Positions 43,449-51,881 of a stretch of DNA of 61,150 nucleotides are shown here, in pieces. Numbering within the stretch: position 1 is the stretch's first letter; every line of letters begins with the position of its first letter. Under the pieces are notes generated by a model that had not been told where the DNA came from, made no database searches, and worked only from the letters and a program-made list of their open reading frames with translations. The DNA is taken from NCBI GenBank assembly GCA_903839845.1, contig CAIMEA010000045.1:1-61150 (forward strand), read 5' to 3'. The position numbers were made by a program, and so were the translations under genes. Source of the stretch: an uncultured Hyphomicrobiales bacterium (lineage in GTDB: Bacteria; Pseudomonadota; Alphaproteobacteria; Rhizobiales; Xanthobacteraceae).

Positions 43449-45272
43449 ATGCCCGACAGAGTCCGGATGACCGAAATCAAGCCGCCATTATCCGACGACG
43501 AACGCTACCGCGCCTGGCCCCTGGTCAAGCGGCTGCTGACCGAACAGGGCCTGACGCATTGGCGCAAATATGCCATCGGCTTAGTGCTGATGGCGGTGTC
43601 GGCCGGCTGCACGGCGATGAGCGCCTACCTGATCGGCGACGTCATCAATCAGGCCTACATCTATCGCAATCTCCCCGCCCTCATCATCCTCGGCGGCGTT
43701 ACCGCTTTGCTGTTCACCGGCAAGGGGCTGGCGACCTACGGCCACACCGTGCTGCTGTCGCAGATCGGCAACCGCATTGTCGCCAACAACCAGCGCGCGG
43801 TGTTCTCGAAACTGCTGAGCGAAGGCCTGAGTTTCTTTTCCGACCGGCACTCGACCGAATTCATCGCGCGCCTGAGCGCCGGCGCCGCTGCGGCGACGCA
43901 GGTCATCAATCTGCTGATCACCTCGCTCGGCCGCGATCTGTTGTCGCTGATCGGCCTTCTCGCCGTCATGGTGGTGCAGGACCCGCTGATGTCGTTTTTC
44001 AGCTTCGTTGTGGCGCCGCCGGCGTTTCTGGTGCTGCGCAAAATGATCCGCCGCGTCTACAAGATCGGCCGCAGCCAGTTCCAGGGCGGCACGCGCATAC
44101 TCGAAACGTTGCAGGAGACGTTGCAGGGCATCCGCATCGTCAAGGCTTTCACGCTCGAGGACACCATGCGCGAACGCTTCGACGCCAATGTCGCGGCGGT
44201 CGAACACGAGGCCAATAAGATGGCGCGCGTCGCCGCCCGCGCCTCGCCGCTGATGGAGACGCTCGGCGGCTGCGCCATTGCCATCGCCATCACCTATGGC
44301 GGCTATCGCGTGCTCAATACCGGCGCGACGCCGGGGCAGTTCTTCTCGTTCATTACCGCGTTCCTGCTGGCGTATGAGCCGGCCAAGCGCCTGGCGCGGC
44401 TGAACATCGAACTCAACAGCGGCCTGGTCGGCGTGCGCATTCTGTTCGAGGTGATCGATAGTCCGCCGAGCGAGCCGATCGACACCGGCATGCCGGACCT
44501 GACCATTGTCTCACCGCGGCTGGAATTCGACGACGTGCATTTTGCCTATCGCGGCGACCAGGCGGTGTTGCGCGGCATGTCGTTCGTCGCCGAGCCCGGC
44601 CGGCTGACCGCGCTGGTCGGTCCTTCCGGCGGCGGCAAGTCGACGGTGTTCAATCTGCTGCTGCGTTTCTACGACAGCGAGCATGGCAGGATCACCATCG
44701 ACGGCCACGATATCAGCAAGGTGTCGCGCCGCTCGTTGCGCCGGCATGTCGCCTATGTCGGACAGGACGTGTTTCTGTTCCGTGGCACGATCCGCGAGAA
44801 CATCGCCTTCGGCAGACCGGGCGCCAGCGAGGACGAGATCGTCGCCGCCGCCAAGGGCGCCTATGCGCACGACTTCATCATGATGTTTCCGCAAGGCTAC
44901 GATTCGCCGGTCGGCGAGCACGGCCTGCAATTGTCGGGCGGCCAGCGCCAGCGCATCGCCATTGCCCGCGCGCTGATCAAGAATGCGCCGATCATCCTGC
45001 TCGACGAGGCGACCGCCGCGCTGGATTCCGAGAGCGAACTCGCCGTCCGCGAGGCCATGGACCATCTGTTCGAGGGCCGCACTACATTGGCCATCGCGCA
45101 TCGGCTGCACACGATTTCGCATGCCGACCGCATCTATGTGATCGAGGACGGTCACACGTCCGAATCCGGGCGGCATGACGATTTGCTGGCGCGGGGCGGC
45201 CGCTATGCCGCGTTCTATGGCCTGCAACTCAAGCAGCAGGAGCCGCGGCAGCCGTCCGTGGCCCCGGTCTAG
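43449..45272 (+). CDS. MsbA-like lipid/polysaccharide ABC exporter
   Basis: A 607-residue half transporter with fused membrane and ATPase domains. The ATG at 43449 is chosen; 43467 (MTEIKPP) is also possible. Six helices span residues about 45-330, with the coupling segment LQETLQGIRIVKAF. The ATPase has LVGPSGGGKSTVFNLLLRFY (Walker A), LSGGQRQRIAIARALIKNAP (signature), IILLDEATAALDSESE (Walker B) and AIAHRLHTI (H-loop). The exporter flips lipid A-core or another lipid-linked glycan, fitting its place at the end of the LPS block. Confidence 0.9.
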   Translation: MPDRVRMTEIKPPLSDDERYRAWPLVKRLLTEQGLTHWRKYAIGLVLMAVSAGCTAMSAYLIGDVINQAYIYRNLPALIILGGVTALLFTGKGLATYGHTVLLSQIGNRIVANNQRAVFSKLLSEGLSFFSDRHSTEFIARLSAGAAAATQVINLLITSLGRDLLSLIGLLAVMVVQDPLMSFFSFVVAPPAFLVLRKMIRRVYKIGRSQFQGGTRILETLQETLQGIRIVKAFTLEDTMRERFDANVAAVEHEANKMARVAARASPLMETLGGCAIAIAITYGGYRVLNTGATPGQFFSFITAFLLAYEPAKRLARLNIELNSGLVGVRILFEVIDSPPSEPIDTGMPDLTIVSPRLEFDDVHFAYRGDQAVLRGMSFVAEPGRLTALVGPSGGGKSTVFNLLLRFYDSEHGRITIDGHDISKVSRRSLRRHVAYVGQDVFLFRGTIRENIAFGRPGASEDEIVAAAKGAYAHDFIMMFPQGYDSPVGEHGLQLSGGQRQRIAIARALIKNAPIILLDEATAALDSESELAVREAMDHLFEGRTTLAIAHRLHTISHADRIYVIEDGHTSESGRHDDLLARGGRYAAFYGLQLKQQEPRQPSVAPV

Positions 45273-45396
45273 CCGGACACGGGATTTTCCGGTACGGCTT
45301 GTTACGCGCCGGATAATGCGATACCGGAATGCCACTAAAACCGGGCCGAAACGGCCTTTTCACCCTCGTAAACCTGACACTCAAAGGCAAAAACCC

Positions 45397-46098
45397 ATGA
45401 GCGCGGACTACGTTATTCCTGCGCCGCCGCAGGCCGCTATCGCCGTTGCCGGCACGTCGAAGACCTTTCCGGTCCGCCGCATCTGGTGCGTCGGCCGCAA
45501 CTACATCGAGCACATCCGCGAAATGGGCCAGGACGAGCGGCTGCCGCCGTTCTATTTCGCCAAGGCGGCCGACATGATCGTGCCGGACGGCGGTACCGTC
45601 CCTTATCCGTCGCTGACCAAGGACATGCACCACGAGGTCGAACTGGTCGTGGCGTTGAAGTCGGGCGGCCGCAACATCCCGGCCGACAAGGCCAATGACT
45701 GCATCTACGGCTATGCGGTCGGCATCGACCTGACCCGCCGCGACCTGCAGATCGCCTCGCGCGACCTCAAGCGGCCGTGGGAAGTCGGCAAGGCTTTCGA
45801 CCACTCGGCGCCGTGCGGCGCGATCAAGCCGGCTTCAGAGACCGGCCACCCGAAGAAGGGCAAGATCACGCTTTCCTGCAACGGCAAGGTCCGTCAGGAC
45901 GGCGATCTCGATCAGCTGATCTGGAACGTGCCGGAAATCATCGCCGATTTGTCCAAGATGGTCGAACTGGCCGCCGGCGACATCATCATGACCGGGACGC
46001 CGGCCGGCGTTGCTGCCTGCGTTGCCGGCGACAAGCTGGAATGCGCGGTCGAGGGCGTCGGCACCTGCACCGTGACCATCGGACCGGCGCTGAAATAA
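45397..46098 (+). CDS. Fumarylacetoacetate hydrolase family protein
   Basis: A 233-residue single FAH domain. The ATG at 45397 follows AAAGG. IWCVGRNYIEHIREMGQDE (about 30-48) opens the domain, DMHHEVELVVALKSGGRNI carries the metal-binding Glu pair (H-x-E-x-E), YGYAVGIDLTRRDLQIASRD the binding Asp, and DIIMTGTPAGVAA (about 195-207) the closing motif. Members act as acylpyruvase, oxaloacetate decarboxylase or 2-hydroxymuconate-type hydrolases. The substrate is unknown. It has no operon partner. Confidence 0.88.
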   Translation: MSADYVIPAPPQAAIAVAGTSKTFPVRRIWCVGRNYIEHIREMGQDERLPPFYFAKAADMIVPDGGTVPYPSLTKDMHHEVELVVALKSGGRNIPADKANDCIYGYAVGIDLTRRDLQIASRDLKRPWEVGKAFDHSAPCGAIKPASETGHPKKGKITLSCNGKVRQDGDLDQLIWNVPEIIADLSKMVELAAGDIIMTGTPAGVAACVAGDKLECAVEGVGTCTVTIGPALK

Positions 46099-46239
46099 CG
46101 CCTGGGACGAGAAAATATGACGGCCGGCGGATGGAACCGCCGGCCGTTTTGCGTTGTTAACGATTTGATAACGGCACAGGCCGCATTCTGTGTTGCCGGG
46201 GTCTCAGAGATTATCTGTTACCCGCAAGGATTTGGATCG

Positions 46240-46464
46240 ATGGGCCAAGTTTTCAGATCTCCGCCGCGCCCCGCGTCGCTTGTCGCGGACGCCGCGCGCA
46301 TGGCGGAAAGCGTGCTGCAATATTCGCCCGCGACCGACGCCGAAGCGCTCAAGCTGCTGCGCGCTTCTTTTCCGCACTGCCCGTTGAGCATGCGGGTCGC
46401 CGCGCTCGATTTGCTGATGCGCCGCCAGCGCCGGGTCAATGGCCGCGGCTATCTTCCTCGCTAA
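46240..46464 (+). CDS. Small hypothetical protein
   Basis: A 74-residue protein with an AAGGA site nine bases before its ATG. It is arginine-rich and has an amphipathic helix-rich region (SPATDAEALKLLRASFPHCP) followed by SMRVAALDLLMRR and QRRVNGRG. No signal or membrane segment is present. I do not recognise a named family. Its codon use is like the surrounding genes, which supports a real gene. It ends one base before the convergent livF-like gene. Confidence 0.55.
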   Translation: MGQVFRSPPRPASLVADAARMAESVLQYSPATDAEALKLLRASFPHCPLSMRVAALDLLMRRQRRVNGRGYLPR

Positions 46465-46465
46465 A

Positions 46466-47170
46466 TTACATTCCCAGATAAGCCTGACGCACCCGGTCGT
46501 CGCCGAGCAGCGCTTCGCCGGTGCCCGATAAAGTGACGCGGCCGTTTTCCAGCACGTAAGCCTGGCTCGCCAGTTTCAGCGACACCGCGACGTTCTGCTC
46601 GACCAGCACGCAGGTCAGCCCGTCGCGGTTGAGATCGCGCACGGTTTTCAATACCTGCTGCACGACGGCCGGCGCCAGGCCGAGCGAAGGCTCGTCGAAC
46701 ATGACAAGGTCCGGCGCGCCCATCAGACAGCGGCCAATGGCCAGCATTTGCTGCTCGCCGCCCGATAACGTCCCGGCGGCCTGCGTGCGCCGCTCGGTCA
46801 AGAGCGGAAACAGCGCATAGACCTTTTCAAGATTGCGGTCGCGAAGGCTGCGTGCGCGCGGCAGCATCGCGCCCATCATGAGATTTTCGGCAATCGACAA
46901 AGTCGGAAACACCTGACGGCCTTCGGCGACCTGGCCGATGCCGAGATCGCAGACTTTGTGGCTCGGCCAGCCGGCAATGTCCTGCCCCCGATACACGATA
47001 CGGCCGCGTGCCGGCCGGTGCATGCCGGCAATGGTGCGGATCAGCGAGGTCTTGCCGGCGCCATTGGCGCCGACGATGGCGACGATGGAGCCTTCGGCGA
47101 TATCCAGCGAGACGCCATCGAGCGCCTGCGCGTCACCGTAGAATACGTCGAGGTTTTCGATGCGGAGCAT
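46466..47170 (-). CDS. Branched-chain amino acid-type ABC transporter ATPase, LivF
   Basis: A 234-residue ATPase. IVGANGAGKTSLIRTIAGMH (Walker A), LSGGEQQMLAIGRCLMGAPD (signature), LVMFDEPSLGLAPAVVQQVL (Walker B region) and LVEQNV (H-loop area) follow the LivF pattern, ending YLGM. It pairs with LivG to power uptake. Its ATG shares one base with the livG-like stop, so the pair is coupled. It is the last gene of the five-gene transporter operon. The solute is unknown, since Liv-type systems carry amino acids, amides, aromatic acids or urea. Confidence 0.92.
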   Translation of the reverse strand: MLRIENLDVFYGDAQALDGVSLDIAEGSIVAIVGANGAGKTSLIRTIAGMHRPARGRIVYRGQDIAGWPSHKVCDLGIGQVAEGRQVFPTLSIAENLMMGAMLPRARSLRDRNLEKVYALFPLLTERRTQAAGTLSGGEQQMLAIGRCLMGAPDLVMFDEPSLGLAPAVVQQVLKTVRDLNRDGLTCVLVEQNVAVSLKLASQAYVLENGRVTLSGTGEALLGDDRVRQAYLGM

Positions 47171-47892
47171 TAGATGTCCTCCGCGCCAAGGTACGAATCG
47201 ATTACTGCCTGATCGCGCACCACATCCGCCGGCGCGCCCTCGGCGATCGACGCACCGTGATGCAGCACGAGAATCCGTCCGGCCAGCGCCATCACCGCGC
47301 GCATGACGTGTTCGATCAGCAGAATAGTGAGGCCGTCGCGGTTCAACTCTTTCAGGATCGAGACAATGCGATCGGTTTCGGTTGGCCGCAATCCCGCCAT
47401 CACCTCGTCGAGCAGCAGCAGCTTGGGGTCGGTGGCGAGCGAGCGGGCCACCTCCAGCCGCTTGCGATCCGGCAAGGTCAGCGAGGAGGCGCGCTGCGCC
47501 CGCTTGTCGTAGAGATCGAGCCGGCGCAGCACCTCATGCGCATGCGCACGCGCTTCGACGACGTCGTGACGGCGCATCAAGGCGCCGACGATGACATTGT
47601 CCTCGACCGACAAGGCCGGGAACGGCCGCACGATCTGAAAGGTGCGGCCGATGCCGCGCTGGCAGACGCGATCCGACGCCAGGCCGTCGATACGATTGCC
47701 GGCAAAGGAAATCGTGCCGTTATCCGGCACATAGACGCCGGCGATCATGTTGAACAATGTCGTCTTGCCGGCGCCGTTCGGCCCGATCACCGCGAAGATG
47801 CCGCCTTCCGGCACGTCGAAGCTCAGGCGATCGACCGCAAGAAGACCGCGGAAACGCTTGCTGATACCGTCGACTTTGAGGAGCGCGGTCAT
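47170..47892 (-). CDS. Branched-chain amino acid-type ABC transporter ATPase, LivG
   Basis: A 240-residue ATPase. Walker A is VIGPNGAGKTTLFNMIAGVY, the QRGIGRTFQIVRPFPALSVE block is typical of LivG, and LLLLDEVMAGLRPTETDRIV is the Walker B region. The signature motif reads SLTLPDRKRLEVARSLATD, so the usual LSGGQ is degenerate as S-L-T-L-P-D-R; this is common in LivG-like proteins with a variant signature. The end is YLGAEDI. The start at 47892 overlaps the livM-like stop by 4 bases (ATGA). Confidence 0.9.
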   Translation of the reverse strand: MTALLKVDGISKRFRGLLAVDRLSFDVPEGGIFAVIGPNGAGKTTLFNMIAGVYVPDNGTISFAGNRIDGLASDRVCQRGIGRTFQIVRPFPALSVEDNVIVGALMRRHDVVEARAHAHEVLRRLDLYDKRAQRASSLTLPDRKRLEVARSLATDPKLLLLDEVMAGLRPTETDRIVSILKELNRDGLTILLIEHVMRAVMALAGRILVLHHGASIAEGAPADVVRDQAVIDSYLGAEDI

Positions 47893-48896
47893 TTCTCGCG
47901 CTCCGACAGGCCGATGCGCCGCGACAGCCACGGCCAGATGCCGTCCGGCAGCGCCATGATCACCAGCAACAGGCAGACGCCATAGAACACCTGCTTGGCG
48001 CCTGGAATATCGATGCCGAGCGCATGCAGCGCGGCGATCAGCGATTCCGACATGCCGGTCAGAAGAAAAGCGCCGATGATCGGCCCGAACAAGGTGCCGA
48101 CACCGCCGACGATAGGACCGAGGATGATCTCGATCGAACGCGAGATGTGAAACACCTGCTCCGGGAACAGGTTGTTGTAATAGAACGCATAGATGACGCC
48201 GGCGAACGAGGTCATGCCGGACGAGATCACCACCGCGATCATCTTGTAGCGGAAGGTATCGATGCCGGCCGAGCGTGCGGCTTCCTCGTCTTCGCGGATC
48301 GCCAGCCAGAAATAGCCGATGCGGCTTTGCAGGAGCGCGCGGCAGAACACGAAGGCGAGCACCACCGCGACCAGCAAGATGTAATAGAACATCACCGGCT
48401 TGCCGCGCAGCAGCCACAGATCGCTTTGCGCATATTGCGCCACCGGCAGGAACAGGCCGCCCGATCCCTTGGTCCAGGTCAGATGATCGAAACCGACACG
48501 GGCGAATTCGGCGACCGCGATGGTCAGAATGGCGAAATAGACGCCGCCGACCTTGAAGCGAAAGGCGAGATAGCCAATGAAAGCGCCCGCCAGCGCCGCG
48601 ATCGGCACGGCGGCCAATAGGCCAAGCCACGGGCCGATGCCGAAATGCACATAGAGCGCCGCCGCCGTATAGGCGCCGAGGCCAACATAGAGCGCATGGC
48701 CGAGCGACAACTGCCCGGCAAAGCCCATCATGATGTTCCACGCCTGGCCGATATAGGCGAAATACAGAATGAGAATGAGAACGGTGAGCAGATAGTCGCT
48801 GGCGACCAGCGGCGCGCCGAACAGACCGATGAGCAGCACGCCGAGAAGAACCAGCGCGCGGCGCGACACGTTCTCAAAAAGCCTCGAAAACATCAT
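47889..48896 (-). CDS. Branched-chain amino acid-type ABC permease, LivM
   Basis: A 335-residue permease with 8-10 helices. AYIGQAWNIMMGFAGQLSLG then HALYVGLGAY (about 47-75) is the LivM signature, and the cytosolic loop FWLAIREDEEAARSAGIDTF with RYKMIAVVIS (about 195-225) is the ATPase-coupling EAA-like segment. GPIVGGVGTLFGPIIGAFLL closes the fold. It forms the translocation channel with the LivH-like subunit, whose gene it overlaps by 4 bases. Confidence 0.92.
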   Translation of the reverse strand: MMFSRLFENVSRRALVLLGVLLIGLFGAPLVASDYLLTVLILILYFAYIGQAWNIMMGFAGQLSLGHALYVGLGAYTAAALYVHFGIGPWLGLLAAVPIAALAGAFIGYLAFRFKVGGVYFAILTIAVAEFARVGFDHLTWTKGSGGLFLPVAQYAQSDLWLLRGKPVMFYYILLVAVVLAFVFCRALLQSRIGYFWLAIREDEEAARSAGIDTFRYKMIAVVISSGMTSFAGVIYAFYYNNLFPEQVFHISRSIEIILGPIVGGVGTLFGPIIGAFLLTGMSESLIAALHALGIDIPGAKQVFYGVCLLLVIMALPDGIWPWLSRRIGLSEREK

Positions 48897-49765
48897 GCCG
48901 CCTTTTTGCCCATGATGCCTTGCGGGCGGAACAGCAGCACCAGCACGAGGATGGCAAAGGCGAACATGCTTTTCGCCGACGGCGTGAAGATGAGCCCCGC
49001 CATCGCCTCGGTGAGGCCGATCAATACGCCGCCGAGCAAGGCGCCGGGCATCGAGCCCAGGCCGCCTGTGATGACGATGACGAAGGCGAGCAGGGTGTAA
49101 GCCGGTCCGAGCGAAGGCGTGACATCGACGATCAGCACCAGCATGACGCCGGCGGCGCCGACGCAGGCCGCCCCCAAGCCAAAGGTCAGCGCGTAGAGGT
49201 GTTTGACGTCGAGGCCGACCACCAGCGCGCCGGTGTAATTATCGGCGCAGGCGCGGATCGCGGTGCCGATGGCGGTAAACTGAAAGAAGCCATAAAGCGC
49301 GACCGCGACTGCCAGCGCGGCGGCGGCCGCGTAAAGCTTGGTGGCGTCGACGATCAATTTTCCAATCTGGAAGCTGTCATAGGAATAGGAAGTCTGCACG
49401 CTCTGCGCGTCGGGCCCGAAGATGATCAACAGAACGTTGATGATGATGATGGCGATCGCAACCAACAACAGAAACTGGCTGTGTTCGGGCCGGGTGATAA
49501 AGGGATTGATGATTCCCGCCTGCAAGGCATAGCCGAAACAGAACAGCACCGCGGATATCGGCACCAGCATGATCAGCGGATCGAGGTGCAGCGCGGAAAA
49601 CAGCACGATGGCGATATACATCGCGATGGTCATCATCTCGCCATGGGCGAAATTGACGACGCGCACGACGCCGAAGATCACCGACAGGCCAAGCGCCATC
49701 AGCCCATAGACCAGACCGGTCAACAGGCCGCCGACGGCGACATTGAGATAGACGTCGAAGGGCAC
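48893..49765 (-). CDS. Branched-chain amino acid-type ABC permease, LivH
   Basis: A 290-residue permease. GLVYGLMALGLSVIFGVVRV with NFAHGEMM (about 16-43) is the LivH signature; TAIGTAIRACADNYTGALVV holds the coupling loop, and VIVITGGLGSMPGALLGGVL (about 225-244) follows. It is the partner of the LivM-like permease. A hairpin in the 70-base gap upstream separates it from the abundant binding-protein message. Confidence 0.92.
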   Translation of the reverse strand: MPFDVYLNVAVGGLLTGLVYGLMALGLSVIFGVVRVVNFAHGEMMTIAMYIAIVLFSALHLDPLIMLVPISAVLFCFGYALQAGIINPFITRPEHSQFLLLVAIAIIIINVLLIIFGPDAQSVQTSYSYDSFQIGKLIVDATKLYAAAAALAVAVALYGFFQFTAIGTAIRACADNYTGALVVGLDVKHLYALTFGLGAACVGAAGVMLVLIVDVTPSLGPAYTLLAFVIVITGGLGSMPGALLGGVLIGLTEAMAGLIFTPSAKSMFAFAILVLVLLFRPQGIMGKKAA

Positions 49766-49786
49766 GGATGATCCTTAATACGCAAA

Positions 49787-49812
49787 GCTCCGGCCATGTT
49801 CATGGCCGGAGC
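49787..49812 (-). terminator. Stem-loop between binding-protein gene and livH
   Basis: GCTCCGGCCATG and its exact complement, 12 bp with a 2-base loop, just after the binding-protein stop. On the minus strand only CTTTGCG follows, so full termination is unlikely; it may slow decay of the upstream binding-protein mRNA and give it higher levels than the permease genes. Confidence 0.6.
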
Positions 49813-49835
49813 AATGGCAATGCGAGACGAGCGCC

Positions 49836-51095
49836 TTACGCGCGCTTGTCGTAAGGCGTCAGCGGCCATTCCGCCTTGGCGTTGGCCGCTTCCTTCGGCG
49901 CCACCGTCAACAGCTTGCCGCCGCGATTCTGAATTCCGGAAATCTTCAGCTTGTCATTCTGACCCTTGGCGTCGAACTGGATGCCGGGGCCCGGGCTGAC
50001 ATTGTTGGTGATGTTGGTAGCGCGGATGGCGTCGGCCAGAGCCTTCGGATCGGCGGAGCCGGCCCGCTTGTAGGCATCGGCGGCGATCAGCAGCGCCTCG
50101 AACGTATAGACGTGGTTGGTGTTCAGGCTCACCCCGGGATTGGACTTTGCCAATGCCTCTTCCAGCGTCTTGCTCAGCGGCTTGTTCGGGTCGTACCACG
50201 GTACGAAGCTCAGCGGGCCGTCGGCCAGCTTGCCGAGAGTCTTGAGATACTGATCCTCGTACCAGCCCGGACCCATGCTCATGATCGCCATCGGCGACCA
50301 GCGCTGCTTGACCATTTCGCGGGTCAGCAGGATGGCGTCGTTGAGACGGCTCACCATCACCAGCGCATCGGCGCCCGTCGCCTTGGCCTTGGAAATTTCG
50401 ACCGCCAGATCGCGCGCCGCCGGGTCGTAGGCGATGGTCTCGACGATCTTGTACGGCATGTCGAACTTCGGCATGACCGCGCCAATGCCGCCGGCCATCG
50501 AGGTGCCGAACGTGTCATTGACGTGCATGAACACCGCGGTCTTCGGCGCCGAGCCGACCGCGGCGAAGATTTCCTTCTGCGCGGTGAAGGCGCCGCCGAG
50601 GATCATGCCGGCGGTCGGGAAATTGCGGAACACGAACTTGTAGCCCTGCTCGGTGATCGGCGGGGCGGCGGCGATGTTGATGACGTAGGGAATGCCCTTC
50701 TGCTCGGCCACCTGGGCGATCGCCGAACTTTGCCCGGAGTCGAAAGCGCCCATCAGCACCTGCGCGCCCTCGCCGATCAGCTTTTCGGCGCGCGAGCGGG
50801 CGACGTCGACATTGGTCTCGGTGTCGGCGTTCATGAACTGAAGGCTCGGCATCCCCATGTCCTTGAGGATACCGGCGGCGATATCGACGCCGCGCTGGCA
50901 GTCCTGGCCGATGCCGGCCTGGAAGCCGGAGCGCGGCAGCAGCACACCCACTTTGAGGGCAGCGCCCTGCGCTCGAACGATGTTGAACGGCGCGATGCCG
51001 GCGGTGAAACCCACGGCGCCGAGGCCGGCGCTGAATGCGCGGCGGCTGACGGACGCGGCCTTCGACGGCGATTTGGATGGCGATTTACGTTTCAT
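49836..51095 (-). CDS. Liv-type ABC transporter substrate-binding protein
   Basis: A 419-residue periplasmic binding protein. The N-terminus is basic with SRRAFSAGLGAVGFTAGIAP (about 17-36), a twin-arginine signal, cleaved near RAQG. The mature start LKVGVLLPRSGFQAGIGQDC and GVDIAAGILKDMG match peripla_BP_6 amide/branched-chain binding proteins, and VLMGAFDSGQSSAIAQVAEQ with GIPYV is the first-lobe binding block. It delivers solute to the downstream LivHMGF subunits. A divergent MarR regulator may respond to the same solute. The ligand is unknown. Confidence 0.9.
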   Translation of the reverse strand: MKRKSPSKSPSKAASVSRRAFSAGLGAVGFTAGIAPFNIVRAQGAALKVGVLLPRSGFQAGIGQDCQRGVDIAAGILKDMGMPSLQFMNADTETNVDVARSRAEKLIGEGAQVLMGAFDSGQSSAIAQVAEQKGIPYVINIAAAPPITEQGYKFVFRNFPTAGMILGGAFTAQKEIFAAVGSAPKTAVFMHVNDTFGTSMAGGIGAVMPKFDMPYKIVETIAYDPAARDLAVEISKAKATGADALVMVSRLNDAILLTREMVKQRWSPMAIMSMGPGWYEDQYLKTLGKLADGPLSFVPWYDPNKPLSKTLEEALAKSNPGVSLNTNHVYTFEALLIAADAYKRAGSADPKALADAIRATNITNNVSPGPGIQFDAKGQNDKLKISGIQNRGGKLLTVAPKEAANAKAEWPLTPYDKRA

Positions 51096-51238
51096 CTTGA
51101 AGTCCTCCCTGGGCCGACACGGCCGTTTCAGTCGATGATGCCGGATTTGCTCCGGTTCTCACAAGCTCGAAAATAAGCGTCCAGCGGCGGCCGGCGCCGC
51201 AGTCGCGTCGTTCGGCCCCACCGTCGCATTTGACGACA

Positions 51239-51257
51239 TTGTTGACCTCGACAACAA
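51239..51257. promoter_or_regulatory. Inverted repeat in divergent spacer, candidate MarR operator
   Basis: TTGTTG (51239-51244) and CAACAA (51252-51257) with a 7-base centre, located in the 243-base spacer between the transporter operon and the MarR gene. The placement fits control of both directions by the MarR protein; this is inference. Confidence 0.45.
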
Positions 51258-51338
51258 ACCGCGTCAACTGCATTATTGCCGCGCCGGAGCCGGTGCAATA
51301 CACCGGCGCCCGACGCCTGACGCGACCGGGATTTAGCG

Positions 51339-51881
51339 ATGCCAGCAGTCAAACGAGCGCCAAAAAGGGCTAGGCCAGCAGGAAAACCTGCGAAAAATCC
51401 GGCCAAGCGACCGGCCGCGCTGCCCTTGCGCAAGCGGCCGCTGCCGACCCGGGTCAGCCCGGTCGCCATCGACCTCGGCGTGCTCAACGACCATCTCGGC
51501 TATTTCGTCCGCCGCATTCAGGTGTGGATTTTCCAGGACTTCATCCGCCACCTCTCGCCCATCGACATCAGCCCGGCGCAATTCTCGGTGCTGGTCATCA
51601 TCGGCGCCAATGAGGGCCTGTCGCAATCCGAACTGGCGGCGACGCTCGGCATCGAACGGGCGCGCATGGTGCGCATGCTGCACCTTCTCGACCGGCGCGG
51701 GCTGACCGAACGGCTGCCCTCCTCGGCCGACGGGCGGCGGCACGCATTGCGCCTGACCCGCGCCGGCCAAGCGCAGTTGAAACAGGCCAAGGCGCTGGCC
51801 GCGCAACATGAGGCCAGCTTACTGCCCAAGCTTGGGCCGGAACGCTACCGGATGATGCTGGAAGCGTTACGCGAGATTTAA
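51339..51881 (+). CDS. MarR-family transcriptional regulator
   Basis: A 180-residue protein. Residues 1-40 are a Lys/Arg/Pro/Ala tail like a histone tail, unusual in length for the family. The winged helix then has LSPIDISPAQFSVLVIIGAN, LSQSELAATLGIERARMVRM (recognition helix), LDRRGLTERLPSSADGRRHA (wing with D-x-R) and LRLTRAG. It is divergent from the binding-protein gene of the Liv-type transporter and probably controls it. Its last 4 bases overlap the end of the convergent amidase gene. Confidence 0.9.
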   Translation: MPAVKRAPKRARPAGKPAKNPAKRPAALPLRKRPLPTRVSPVAIDLGVLNDHLGYFVRRIQVWIFQDFIRHLSPIDISPAQFSVLVIIGANEGLSQSELAATLGIERARMVRMLHLLDRRGLTERLPSSADGRRHALRLTRAGQAQLKQAKALAAQHEASLLPKLGPERYRMMLEALREI

